A stretch of DNA of 64,000 nt from Paracyclopina nana. Lineage: Eukaryota; Arthropoda; Copepoda; Cyclopoida; Cyclopettidae. Shown here one piece after another: positions 13,201 to 23,052 of this stretch. Numbering within the stretch: the stretch's first letter is position 1; every line of letters begins with the position of its first letter. A program made the translations under genes and the position numbers. Under the pieces are notes generated by a model. The model was not told the DNA's origin. It ran no database searches and saw nothing but the letters and a program-made list of their open reading frames with translations. Location of the stretch: the NCBI GenBank assembly GCA_019096065.1, contig JAGUCH010000002.1, positions 3,918,501-3,982,500 of the forward strand. The letters run 5' to 3'.

Positions 13201-14414
13201 GGCCCAATAGTCCAATTGTGGCCAAAGTTAGCAGGGATCGTCAGAAGTCAGCCAGCCTGGAAAAGGCTGAGCAATGGCTGCGTGAACGGCTGCAGCAGAA
13301 GGAATTGGCTGCCAAGACTGCCAGCAGCTCCAAGGAGAGCACTGTGGGGGTAGAAGACAAAGTAAATAGCATAATTAAAGAAACGAGTCCAGCAAACTCT
13401 ACAATAGTACCAGCAAAAGATCATGAGCCTGCTTTACCTGATTTGCAGCCTATTAACGCTTCTCACATTAATGAAGTAGTAACCGCTAGTCCACCTTCTT
13501 TTCAAAGGGCCCTGAGTCCTGCAGCCAGCAATATACCGTCCAGGTTTAGGAGTCTCGTGGCGGGCAGTGGAGGGCCAAAGGCCGCTGCTAATGCTGTCAA
13601 GGAGGCTTCTGTGCCCAGGCGAGGCTCAGTGTTTGACCATGGCAGGCGAAGCTCCACCTTGGCCTCGCCCATGGAAAGTAGGGCCACGTCCCCTGCCGTA
13701 TCCAGCAGCAGCAGGCAACCTTCGCCACATTCATTCAGGTCCAGATCAATTCAGCATTTGAATATCAATGAGCAGCCAGCCACCATAACAAATGAGGACT
13801 GGAGGAAGCGGAGCTACACCTCAGACAGGTCCAAGTCCATGCATAGGGAGTTTGACCCGACTCGTAGCACTCTGAGGGGATCTTCCAGGGAAGATGTCAG
13901 GGCCAGCACCATCAGGGAACTGGGACCAGTGATCCTGATCCGACCCTCAACCTTCATTCAAGCCATGTCCACCAATGAGAAAGAAGAGCCTCTGAGGCCA
14001 ACCTCGAGGCCGCCCGCGGCCTCTTCCTCCTCGTCTTCTGCATCGTCTGAGAGCTTCATGAAGCCAGACAGGATACCGTCGAGATTCCGGAGGGCCATGA
14101 ATGTGGGCGCGTCCGGAATGTCCAGGTCCAAGTCAATACACGAGCTGAACGAGCCTTCGTTTTCAAAAGTGAACAGCAACCTGCAAGACCAAATTCGGCA
14201 AGCTCGAGCGGATCATCGGCAAGTGTTCAACGAGGCCCAAAGTCATACAGCTTACTCTCGAAAGGCCAGCTTTGATGCCTTTCGCACCATCAGGGAAGGC
14301 AGTGTGGGCAGTGCAAGATCCAGGCTGGAATCTACTGGGGATTGGCTCAATCGAACTTCAAGCATGAGAAACGTACGAGCTTCACCCACTTCTGACCTTT
14401 ATAGACGACTTTGA
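10242..14414 (+). CDS. Large J-domain protein with a long disordered tail
   Basis: Exons 10242-10379, 10436-10651, 10720-10908, 10966-12010 and 12502-14414 join in phase and give 1166 aa. Residues 1-60 form a J domain with the HPD signature intact (KTHPDKGGDP), so it could stimulate an Hsp70 partner. Residues about 60-190 form a conserved-looking globular region I cannot name. Then comes a Lys/Glu/Ala-rich probable coiled coil (about 200-250) and a Glu/Lys-rich repeat tract. The last exon is Ser/Arg/Pro-rich with short motifs used twice or more: IPSRFRSL and IPSRFRRA, RSRSIQHLN and RSKSIHELN. These look like phosphorylated or cytoskeleton-binding linear motifs, which is inference. There is no signal peptide; cytosolic. 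Reading through intron 4 would give a short hydrophobic C-terminus ending at 12114, a possible alternative isoform. Confidence 0.75.
11548..11643 (+). repeat. 27-nt coding tandem repeat
   Basis: Three and a half copies of a 27-nt unit encode APKAEEEIL, APKVEAEIL, APKVEEEIL and APKVEK. The copies differ by single bases, so they arose recently by tandem duplication inside the disordered part of the J-domain protein. Confidence 0.85.
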
Positions 14415-14649
14415 AGACATGAAGCTACATAATTCTGATTATACTATGTGATATAACCAACAACATACAGCCATATATTGCACAGCAGCTCGATAAAGAA
14501 ACATCTCTCAGATTAAAGCTGATAATATTTGTGATATGTATTGCAAAACTCTATGTGCATCCCACAAGGTTCTTCAGATCTGCTGTGTTGTGATAGTACT
14601 TGTTGTCAGTCAATCATCATCAACTTATTAGCTACTACCTATTTCGCAG

Positions 14650-14780
14650 GCTCTAAACGAAGCTGGGAAAATATCCTGCACCAGATGGAGCAACGAAACG
14701 CTGACATCATGGAGTCGTTGCTGGACATGAAGGCTGCAATGGCAGACACCTGCTCCAAAATTGGCACTTTGTCCATCTGA
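14650..14780 (+). CDS. Candidate alternative 3' exon of the J-domain gene
   Basis: After an acceptor at 14648-14649 (TTCGCAG), an open frame encodes a short amphipathic segment (SWENILHQMEQRNADIMES and onward) ending with TGA at 14778-14780, with AATAAA at 14813-14818. The helix heptads look like real protein. No GT donor in the preceding exon has the phase needed; a GA donor at the former stop (CTTT|GAAGAC, 14412) would join it. Otherwise it is the end of a separate transcript. Confidence 0.3.
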
Positions 14781-14931
14781 AGAGCACAATTTTCATATAT
14801 CATATATGCTGAAATAAAAATCATGATTTCATTGTATTCATTGCATAGACTGCTTCAATTGCGGAACGTAATCACGCAATCTCACCATGTCAAAGTGATT
14901 TCATGGCACATTTCTGCTATCCCTTAGAGAA

Positions 14932-16466
14932 ATGTACTATCAACATTCCTCTTTATTATTTCTTTGCCCTTTAATAGTGCTCGCATATTCTGGTAAGACT
15001 CTTTTTTCTACTAATTAGCTCATTTGATCAATATACGTTTCCTTTGTAGATAGGAGAAGTTTGGCAACTGAAGATGAAAGTTGCAGTAGTATCATAACTT
15101 CGGACCGAGTAGCTTTGTTGCCAAAATTGCTCCCAGGTTTTGCTGACATCAAAGCATCCTGTGGAGAGCTTTGCAACGTTTCGCAGAAAGAATTGCACCA
15201 TCACATGCACCAGGGTCCATTCTTTAAAAGTAGGTGGAGAAATGTCGACTGTGACGACCTCTTCAGACACGATTTCGACTCGATGGTGCCTAAATTCAAG
15301 CAGCCATTGTCTTGGCACCAAATCCCTTACGAAGCTCAAAAAGTGCTGAACTGGGGAGGACTCTTTGCTGTGGATCCTGCTCAAAATCATGCAAAAGACT
15401 TGACTGATTTCGTTAACTCGACGTGGACTCGTGCTCAAATTGAAAAGTATAGGCAGCAAATCAAGGCTGGGATCGCCATTGGTAATTATGGAGCAGCAGA
15501 TAGCAAATTGATTGAGAGGTATTAAAATATTCTTCTCTTATTGAAAGATCCCAATTTTACCTGACTTCCTTAGGAACCTTCACCAGCACATGGACATTAA
15601 GGACAAACATGTTTTGGTCATTGGATCTGAGAGGCCTTGGCTTGAGGCCTACATTTTGGAGGCTGGAGCTCGTAAAGTTACTACTCTGGGTAAGGCAACG
15701 CGCGCAATGGTAGAAAAAATGACCATGGAAGTATGCGAGGAGCGACTCATTTTTCCCGCCCTTTTTTCAAACTTGATGCCTTATTTGCAAGCCTCTGCTG
15801 AGCTCTGATAGGGATCTATTTGGTTAGATATCATACATGCCATGCCAAGTAGATCTAGACACGTCCAAAATAGAGCCAGGCCAAGAATTTGTCAATTACA
15901 TGTACGCTCACTCCGCCGCGTCCCAATCACTTCTCTGACAAACTAATCAAGTACTTTTACTCATAACGAAAAAATCTTTCAGAGTACAAACCCATTCGCA
16001 GTGAGCATCCTCAAATCGCCACAATTATGCCACAGGAGTTTGATGAAATGTACAAAACTGGCTCCAGATTTGATACCCTGGTCTCGTTTTCCTCTTTGGA
16101 GCACTCTGGTTTGGGGAGGTATGGTGACCAGTTAAATCCATGGGGAGACATCATAACCATGGCTAAAGCTTGGTGTATTTTAAAACCAAAGGGAGAGGCC
16201 CTGGTTGGAATCCCAGTTTGGGGCACTGATGTCCTTAAAGTAAGCTCAAAGTAAACAAACTTCCTACCAGCATCATATCCACTGATTGTTTACTTTTCCA
16301 GTTCAATGCAGCCAGAGTGTACAGCAGGAAAACCTTGCCTTACCTCTTCACTAATTGGAGGCAGCTCCATAGTGAGGCCATATTTTCCAAGGCCAACAAT
16401 CTGGGCACTTACCAGCCTGTATTCATTCTGCATAAGGTCTCCTCACAACAGGAACTGTACTCATGA
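14932..16466 (+). CDS. DUF268-family secreted protein
   Basis: Exons 14932-14992, 15050-15518, 15574-15689, 15983-16239 and 16302-16466 give 355 aa in phase. The first exon is a signal peptide (MYYQHSSLLFLCPLIVLAYS). The C-terminal half carries the marks of DUF268: HVLVIGSERPWLEAY, a GA-V-TTLEY strand, FDTLVSFSSLEHSGLGRYGD and NPWGDI followed by KAWCILKP. This resembles a Rossmann-type methyltransferase fold (VIG-E near the first strand, a putative second acidic residue in TTLEY), so an S-adenosylmethionine-like site is plausible but not shown. The family was named from nematode proteins of unknown function and also occurs in other invertebrates. AATAAA lies at 16595-16600. Confidence 0.8.
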
Positions 16467-17262
16467 ACCTTATTGTGTATCTGTACAACATGATTTATTA
16501 TGAGTTTGCTCAGTCTTTTCTCACGTCGTCTCCTCTGGGTTAATAATGACTTGGAAGAATTATTGGCAGCTGAAGCTTATTTCTTGGCCAAAAAAATAAA
16601 GCATGATCCCCGCTGCTGATGAGATTTATGGCTTTCTTTTGAAGCCTATTGAAACTGCGAGCAATTTTTGGCCTCGCTGGGATGATGATTGATTTTTCCT
16701 TATCTTGATAGATTGTCGAGGCTTGTCTAACCTCGAGGGGGCATTAAACAAAGTTGGACTACAGCCAAATGTCAGCCTCAGTTTACACTGCTGGCAGCTT
16801 GAAAATATGTCAACCATCCTACAAACCTTGTCTTGGAAACATTTCTTTTATTTATGACAGAAAGTAACATGCAAGAAAAGGCCTGAAATGAAATTCTAAA
16901 CTGTCTTTCATGCCTTCTCAATGACTTGTCTGATGACATCCATTTTTCCCCTTTATGGGAACCCTCAAATTAAAAATGTCCCTTCCCATGATAATTAACA
17001 TTATGAAAAAATGAACTCCGATTTTGAACCTAAAGTGACACCACCAGTAAAATAAAACGTGACAAATTACCTGCAGGATCATTGCATGCAATCCTTGTAC
17101 AAAAGTAGTACAATGGATCAAAGTTGCTGTATGACAGTCCTGAAGCCTTGCTTAAATTTTAGTTGGAAATAAACTGTTCTACATTTATGGATGTTTTTTC
17201 TTTGATCATCAGTGTTTGTTTGAGTATTTGATAAAGAGTTTTCTTAAGATCTGCATCTTCAG
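16467..17262. other. Intergenic region
   Basis: The first 130 bp are the 3' UTR of the DUF268 gene. Beyond that I find no exon, repeat or RNA gene. The stretch ends with a 3' splice site (CATCTTCAG, 17254-17262) immediately before an ATG, which suggests a 5' UTR intron or a trans-splice acceptor for the next gene. Confidence 0.4.
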
Positions 17263-19579
17263 ATGGTGGGGGACCTTCTTGATGAGCATGATGAAGCCTG
17301 GATGGATAGAAAGCTCGTCGCGACGGAGCTTTCTAGTATAGCAGACGAAGAGGACTTTTCGCCCGGGCTCTCAGTCATGTTTTGTCAGCTGAGGGCAAAA
17401 GGTGCACAGTACTCCTAGTTTCCGATATAAGCAATCCTCCTCCTCGAGGTTCGTCACAAGAGTGAGTAGCAATGAACGCATACATAGAATACAGATTGTA
17501 TCCAGCTGTAGCATACTACATTGTGTGTATCTGTAATGAGCTTCGGCCTTGAATCCTCTGCATTCTACTTTATACAGAGCAAGTGTAGATAGTTGTTCTT
17601 TAATATTCTGCAGCAGATTTTTGTTTTTGCATCTATCTACTAGTGTAGGCAATAGCTAAACAAAAGGATTTATGCTGCGCCTGTTTGCTACATGCCTGTC
17701 TAAAAGAGAAAGCAATGCAAAGAAATGTAGCCATAGTATTTCCACAAAAAACTGAAATTAGGCTCTAAATGCTCGTGAATGAAATATGCATTCGGCTAAT
17801 GTAGCCAGTGAGCCATATCAATTTTCCCACACTGCATTCATTCTAGCTTCATTTGTTGCATTTGTGTAAATAATGCTAATGAGAGCCGTTTGTGCTGTAA
17901 AATAGCATATAGTAGCAGCTTACCAGGGAAGCTAATATTCACTGCATAAAGAGGTGTGTACGCTTAAAGAATATGCCAGAAGACCGCAACGTTACACAAG
18001 CTAGCTCGCTTGGCTGTGCCAATTGAATGTAAATTAGAATTTTGCAGCACTGCGAATTTCACCTGATTTCCAAGGCCTTTTCAGGCACAAAATTGATTGC
18101 TTTATGCCACGTGAAATAACCTCAGGCAAGGAACAATATTTTCTACCACCAACCTCGGCAAAAAGCAGCCAGTCAAAGATTACATAGCTTGCAGCCAGAC
18201 TTTCCGAGGTAATAGAAAGCTATTTGTTTTAATATAATATACACCACCACACTTTTCTTTGGCTAGTCATTATTTCTAATAAAGCCATGCAGGAACTGCT
18301 ACAATTACAACTCTGCGCCTTTCTGCATTCGCTGGCTCAATATAAAAAACTTTGCGGGGGAAAAATCCCATCCAATCATAGTATGACAAGCAACAACTTC
18401 GGTATACCATACACAAGCTAAATGCAGTCAGTCTCAGATTTCTTTGGGGCATTAATATTTGGTGTATACCGCATGAAAGGTTACCTCCCTCCAAAAGCAA
18501 AGACATAGAGTGCAGATCAAACAGACCCATCCCCTCTAGAGGACAAAGAGCCATTACTACGGTTCACAGTTGGGTAAATACAGAAAAATACTGCTAGGCC
18601 ACTGAGTCCAGCTACGATCTTTATACTTGATTTGCTTTAGATATAACTTTTGGAAGAACACTTTGTACCATTCCCCTTCTACTTTCTGGGCAAGGTTATA
18701 TCGTGGTAGTTGTTGTTGCTGGTTCAGTGCCATTTCCGGTAAGTTATACCTCTCTGATACCATCCGGAGAGCTGAAAGACTTGCTTCTTTCCCTTTTCCT
18801 TACAAAGAAACACAGAAGAAGTATGTAACATGATGCGAGCTTCTCCTCGTTAAAAAGGACTATTACCATAAGGTTCCAAAGGATGTATTGGAAACCGTAT
18901 ATTCTAATTTGATAAGTAAAGCTTTCCTTGTACTCATGGATGGGCCACTTTAAGAACCAATTAGAATGAGACACATGTGTCTCATTTTGAGTAATTTCGA
19001 CCAGCAGTTGCTGCCGCTTTGGGGAAAGCCTTTTTGTCCAATTCCACGAAAGCTCGTAAAAATGTCATAGCCCATGAAACGTGCCAAGATGCTTTAACAG
19101 AATCCACTCTCGCAGCAGATAAAAGAGACCCTTATAAAATTACTGCTTCAAAAATGCAATCATAAATGGAGAGGCACACTGAGAGCAGTATCATATTTAT
19201 GGAATACTTGATCGAATACAGATACAGCAGAATGTGTAATACTTGAGTAGCTATGAATACTTGATGTTTTTGGGACAGATGATTGCATATCATCAAGTTT
19301 ATTGTAAATAGCATTTATCTTGGACCTGTCATTTTGCGTAGCATGGTATTCTCAAGAAATGCATTCTAGTTGTGATGTACCATAAGACTGTATCTTACAT
19401 TGGGCTTTCTCTTTTTTCCGTTTCAGGGTCACAGGCGAAGAAGGATATCAATTGGTTAGAATACAGCTTTTGTGGTCATTGTTTTTCCTTCGTGTTTTAG
19501 TGAAGACTGCGAAGCACAGCTAAAATACTACGTAGAATATCTTGGACCTAGTACCTTGAACTTCTTGCTGAGACAGTGA
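17263..19579 (+). CDS. Possible small gene, 81 aa, with a 28-nt exon
   Basis: Exons 17263-17401, 19427-19454 (28 nt) and 19501-19579 join with matching phases (1, then 2) and end in TGA. The product is acidic at the start (MVGDLLDEHDEAWMDRKL) and ends LNFLLRQ, with three cysteines in the second half. The first intron is about 2 kb and holds nothing else that I can support. I do not recognise the protein. Support rests on phase consistency of three exons and on the non-random composition. It may lack further 5' exons, because the ATG directly follows an acceptor. Confidence 0.42.
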
Positions 19580-20098
19580 CTTTTAAAGCACCTGAATTCA
19601 CAATCATGTAAATATCGTATTATATAGTACTATAGCCACAGACATTGTACCCACATAGCTATAAAGTTATGCAAATGTTTGAGAGTAAAAACAGTATTTT
19701 TATTATATGTTGACTGCATAAATGACTAGCTGACATGTGGACAAAAAGCCATGAAAAATGCATGAAAAGTTTCTATGCCACAGTATTATACACGTACTAT
19801 AGCAAACTAGTCTCACATAGTAGGAAAACAAAGTTTTTAAGACTAAACCGACTTAGAACGGAGCTAACATAAAGTTCTTATTGTTTTGCACAGTCCACCA
19901 ACAACTACCGCAACTACTTCACTCTAGTTTCTGCTACTTCTACTGCTGGCACGCGAAAATTCCTTACGACGCCTTCTATACGAGATCGTGAGGCTAAACA
20001 ACAACAGACTGTTCAAAAAGCTTATACTTCTCTTGAGCACAAATCTACCACTACAACACTTTGCTCCTGCTGAATCTCGATAGAACTGATTTTCTGAT
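19580..20098. other. Intergenic region
   Basis: AT-rich sequence with no supported exon. It contains the presumed promoter and leader of the first EF-hand gene. Confidence 0.5.
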
Positions 20099-20981
20099 AT
20101 GAATAACAACCTCAGGATGTCCGGCGCAATGTTTCTGATGCTCAAGAAGTCCTCTGACAGGCGACAAAGAGAAGCCTTGGAAGCAGCCTTTAAGGTAAAA
20201 ACAATAACCATTTTTCCATTAGTTTTGAGAATGGGAAAAGAAATAGTATCGCAAAAGTGGTTGGCCACAGGTATGCAGTTTCCAATATTTGAGGCTCTCT
20301 TGAGACCCACCAGTAAAAAAGGAGGCCCAATATTTTTTACAACCATTTGCTTTTATGGTCCCATAGTTGCAGGCAGAAAATTGGAAAAGTGTTTATTAGA
20401 TGATATAGTAGGCAAGACGGCTATTGCAACATTATAGCTTTAATGGTATTGTGTTTCCAGAAAGCTGACATCAATGGTGATGGCTTTTTGTCTGCAGATG
20501 AGTACTGTAGGATACTCAAAGATCATGGAATAGACTGCTCACATGAAGAAATCATGCAGATCATGCAGATTGCAGATAAAGACCATGATGGGTAAGGGCT
20601 TTATTAAGATAATAATTTTTATGGGGTAAGAAGCTATTCTTGGTTTTCAGGAAAATTAGCAGGGAGGAATTTATTGGTGAAGCCCCCAAACCAAAGGATG
20701 ATCCGGATGCAAAAGCTGAGCTTGCATTCAATGTGTTTGATAAAAATCATGATGGATATATCACCAAAAGTGAAATGCTAAAAGCATCCAAGAACTTGAC
20801 CAAAGAACAAGTACGTATAACCAAATGGTACACCTGTTCACCTTCTTTATTGTTTTTTTATGTTTTTTAGGTGGATGCTGTTTTTCAAAGAAATGACTGC
20901 AATCATGATGGAAAATTGACCTTGGAAGAGTTCCAGGATTTCATGCACCATCATCATCAGAATAAAGAAGAAAAACATTGA
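20099..20981 (+). CDS. EF-hand calcium-binding protein, paralog 1
   Basis: Exons 20099-20194, 20461-20591, 20651-20810 and 20871-20981 give 165 aa. Four calmodulin-type EF-hand loops are visible: DINGDGFLSADE, DKDHDGKISREE, DKNHDGYITKSE and DCNHDGKLTLEE. All keep acidic or Asn ligands at positions 1, 3 and 5, Gly at 6 and Glu at 12, so four Ca2+ sites are likely. A His-rich tail (MHHHHQNKEEKH) follows. No signal peptide or myristoylation site; a cytosolic Ca2+ sensor or buffer. A second in-frame Met lies at 20117. It is the tandem partner of the gene at 22290-23042, with the same exon phases. Confidence 0.85.
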
Positions 20982-21280
20982 AAACAAGTGCTACTTTTTT
21001 GCCAATCTCTCAACATTTTATTGTACTAAAGTATTATGCTTTATAAACTATCCCTTAGTTAGTATTTTTTTATATCTATACCCCATTCCCATTTTTCATA
21101 CTCTATTTATCTGTTGTTTTTATGTTCAAACCATTAAAATGCACATTCCCTGGATGTACCCAGTAAAGCAGAATGCAATCCTGAATCAGGAAAAAATAAA
21201 CATAACATAACCTACGAAGTAAAGCTACTTCCATTGATTCGTTCTCGCGGGGTTACAATAAAAATGCAGTTATAGTTATT

Positions 21281-21467
21281 TATTTCGAGCTGGGGCACGT
21301 AAAGTAGGGTCATTAAATAGCTGAGCGAGGATTTTAAAATGGGAAAACTCGAGTACAGCTTTACTAGCCCGAGCCTGCGAGGGCTGTAATTGTACGAGGG
21401 TTTTTCCATTTTAAAATCCGAGGTCAGCTATTTAATGACCCTACTTTACGTGCCCCAGCTCGAAATA
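21281..21467. mobile_element. Foldback element (MITE-like hairpin)
   Basis: Left arm 21281 onward (TATTTCGAGCTGGGGCACGT) is nearly the exact reverse complement of the right arm ending at 21467, with arms of about 75 bp and a short spacer near 21350-21400. There is no coding capacity. The structure is typical of a foldback or MITE element. It lies between the two EF-hand genes. Confidence 0.8.
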
Positions 21468-21646
21468 TACAATTTTATATTCTGTAATACGATTTTTGAG
21501 TGTTTTAATGAAGTTACCGGGCTACCCCGTGCTCAAGAAAATAATGCTCGTTTTTTAGTTGCTATGTGAATGTCACTATCTCTCATGAGCTAGCATCCCG
21601 TGGTTTGGGAGCAATAAAATAGACTTTTAAAAACCATTTTTCCAGA

Positions 21647-21721
21647 GGTGCACCCATGGTACACTGGTTAGAGCGCTTGGCTTGTGATTTAGGAGTCTAG
21701 GGTTCAAACCCCAGTCATTCC
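21647..21721 (+). other. tRNA-like unit 1, degenerate
   Basis: An A-box-like segment (TGGTTAGAGCG, 21665-21675) and a good B box (GGTTCAAACCC, 21701-21711) are correctly spaced, and a T run follows at about 21725. The acceptor and anticodon stems do not pair well. It is best read as a tRNA-derived sequence or tRNA pseudogene, not a working tRNA. Confidence 0.4.
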
Positions 21722-21795
21722 TTAATTTTTTTTTATTTCTCTATTTTGCTTAAATTATGGTTTAAGTCCTATACATAGCATGTAATTTCCGTGAT

Positions 21796-21867
21796 GTTTC
21801 CATAGCTCAGTGGTTAGAGTATTGGAATGCTGATCCAACAGTCTGAAGTTCAAATCTAGGATGATCC
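21796..21867 (+). other. tRNA-like unit 2, degenerate
   Basis: An A box (TAGCTCAGTGG, 21803-21813), a perfect five-pair anticodon stem (TTGGA/TCCAA) around a seven-base loop ATGCTGA (21827-21833), and a weak B box (GTTCAAATC, 21848-21856) are present. A T run follows. The loop would place GCT as anticodon, but acceptor and T stems do not pair and there is no long variable arm, so it is a pseudo-tRNA or SINE head. Confidence 0.4.
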
Positions 21868-22289
21868 TCTCTTTTTTCTAACTTCTTTGGAATTTGGATT
21901 AGTTCCATGGAATATGAGGGGCATTAAATTACTTAAAATCCCTCAAATTTGATTCCAGGGCCATTAAGTATTTAATATCCCCCAAATTGCTTAGAAAGAA
22001 CTGTGATATAAAATAGCTGAGTCGGATCGGTTAACTGAATTATAACACGAGGAAATCGTATTACAGTATATAAAAACCAATACTTGGTCAACAAAAGCCC
22101 CATACTGATTACTTTATTCAGTAGCTTTTTTGTATGGCTCGTGAGTATGCTTATGTATAAACAGGAAGTAACTAGGCAACTGTATGTATTTGCAAGTGTA
22201 TGGCTGTATGCCAGGTGGTGTCAAGGCGGCAATATCTTTTCGATCAAATTGCAAAAAAGCCAAGTTCATTTCAAAGAAGTCAGCGAAAC

Positions 22290-23042
22290 ATGGCGTAAGC
22301 TCTTCGGCTCTCGATAAATAATTTCTAATATCTTTTTTGTACTTACAGTCACATTGCAGCAGTGGTTGCTGGGTTAAAAACCTTCCCAGACCGCAGACAA
22401 TTGGAGTCTATGGAAGCAGCTTTCAAGGTAACTGAGCTGAATGATTGTTTGTTTTTTGCTTATAGCTGCGCTGAGTTATTGCGGAAAATCAACCTAACGA
22501 TTGTCACGAAACCTTTCCAAATTTTGTAGAAGGCTGATAAAAATGGAGATGGTTTCCTCACTGCGGATGAGTATTATGCAGTCTTCAAGGAACACGGCGT
22601 TGAGTGCAGCATGGAAGAAATTGCCAACATCATGGCAAAGTTGGACAAAAACCATGACGGGTAAAAATCCAGAAAAGCTCCATTCACGAGGCTCATTGAA
22701 TGAGTTGGTTTATTTTTGGCTTTGCAGCAAAATAAGCCTTGGAGAGTTCACTGGAAGGCCAGAGCAGGATCCCAATGCAAGGTCGGAGCTAGCTTTCAAC
22801 TTGTTTGACCAGAATCATGATGGATTTGTGACTAGACAAGAAATGCTGTCAGGCTCCAGCAATCTGAAGCCTGAACATGTAAGTTCACTGCAGCCTTCGA
22901 TTTCGATTTTACAATTCTCGTTGTTGAAAAGGTTGAAGCAGTGTTTCAAAGGAATGACAAGGACCACGATGAGAAATTGAATCTTGAGGAATTTCAAGAC
23001 TTCATCAACAAGCATAGGCAACGCAAGGCGGAAGAAAAATAA
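22290..23042 (+). CDS. EF-hand calcium-binding protein, paralog 2
   Basis: Exons 22290-22294 (just ATGGC), 22349-22427, 22530-22660, 22728-22878 and 22932-23042 give 158 aa. Three EF-hand loops look canonical: DKNGDGFLTADE, DKNHDGKISLGE and DQNHDGFVTRQE. The fourth, DKDHDEKLNLEE, has Glu in place of the loop Gly at position 6, so its Ca2+ binding may be weakened. The second-loop exon (131 nt) and the last exon (111 nt) have the same lengths and phases as in the upstream paralog, which shows tandem duplication. The start was placed at the five-base exon because it is the only ATG giving phase 2 to the next exon. Its stop codon lies 10 bp from the stop of the convergent prolyl 4-hydroxylase gene. 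Confidence 0.82.
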
Positions 23043-23052
23043 TTCAGAGCAT

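Larger units (their letters stand above)
21473..22076. mobile_element. Candidate element bounded by about 28-bp inverted repeats
   Basis: The stretch at 21473-21500 (containing CTGTAATACGATTTTTGAG) matches the reverse complement of 22046-22076 (containing CTGTAATACGATTTCCTCG) with few mismatches. About 540 bp lie between them, including two tRNA-like units. The fragment ATAAAATAGCTGAGTCGGA near 22010 resembles the arm of the neighbouring foldback (ATTAAATAGCTGAGCGAGG), so the whole 21281-22076 region may be one larger decayed foldback element. Confidence 0.45.

Noticed and set aside
21647-21867. Two functional tRNA genes
   Set aside because: A and B boxes are present, but acceptor and T stems do not pair, so I list them as tRNA-derived sequence only.
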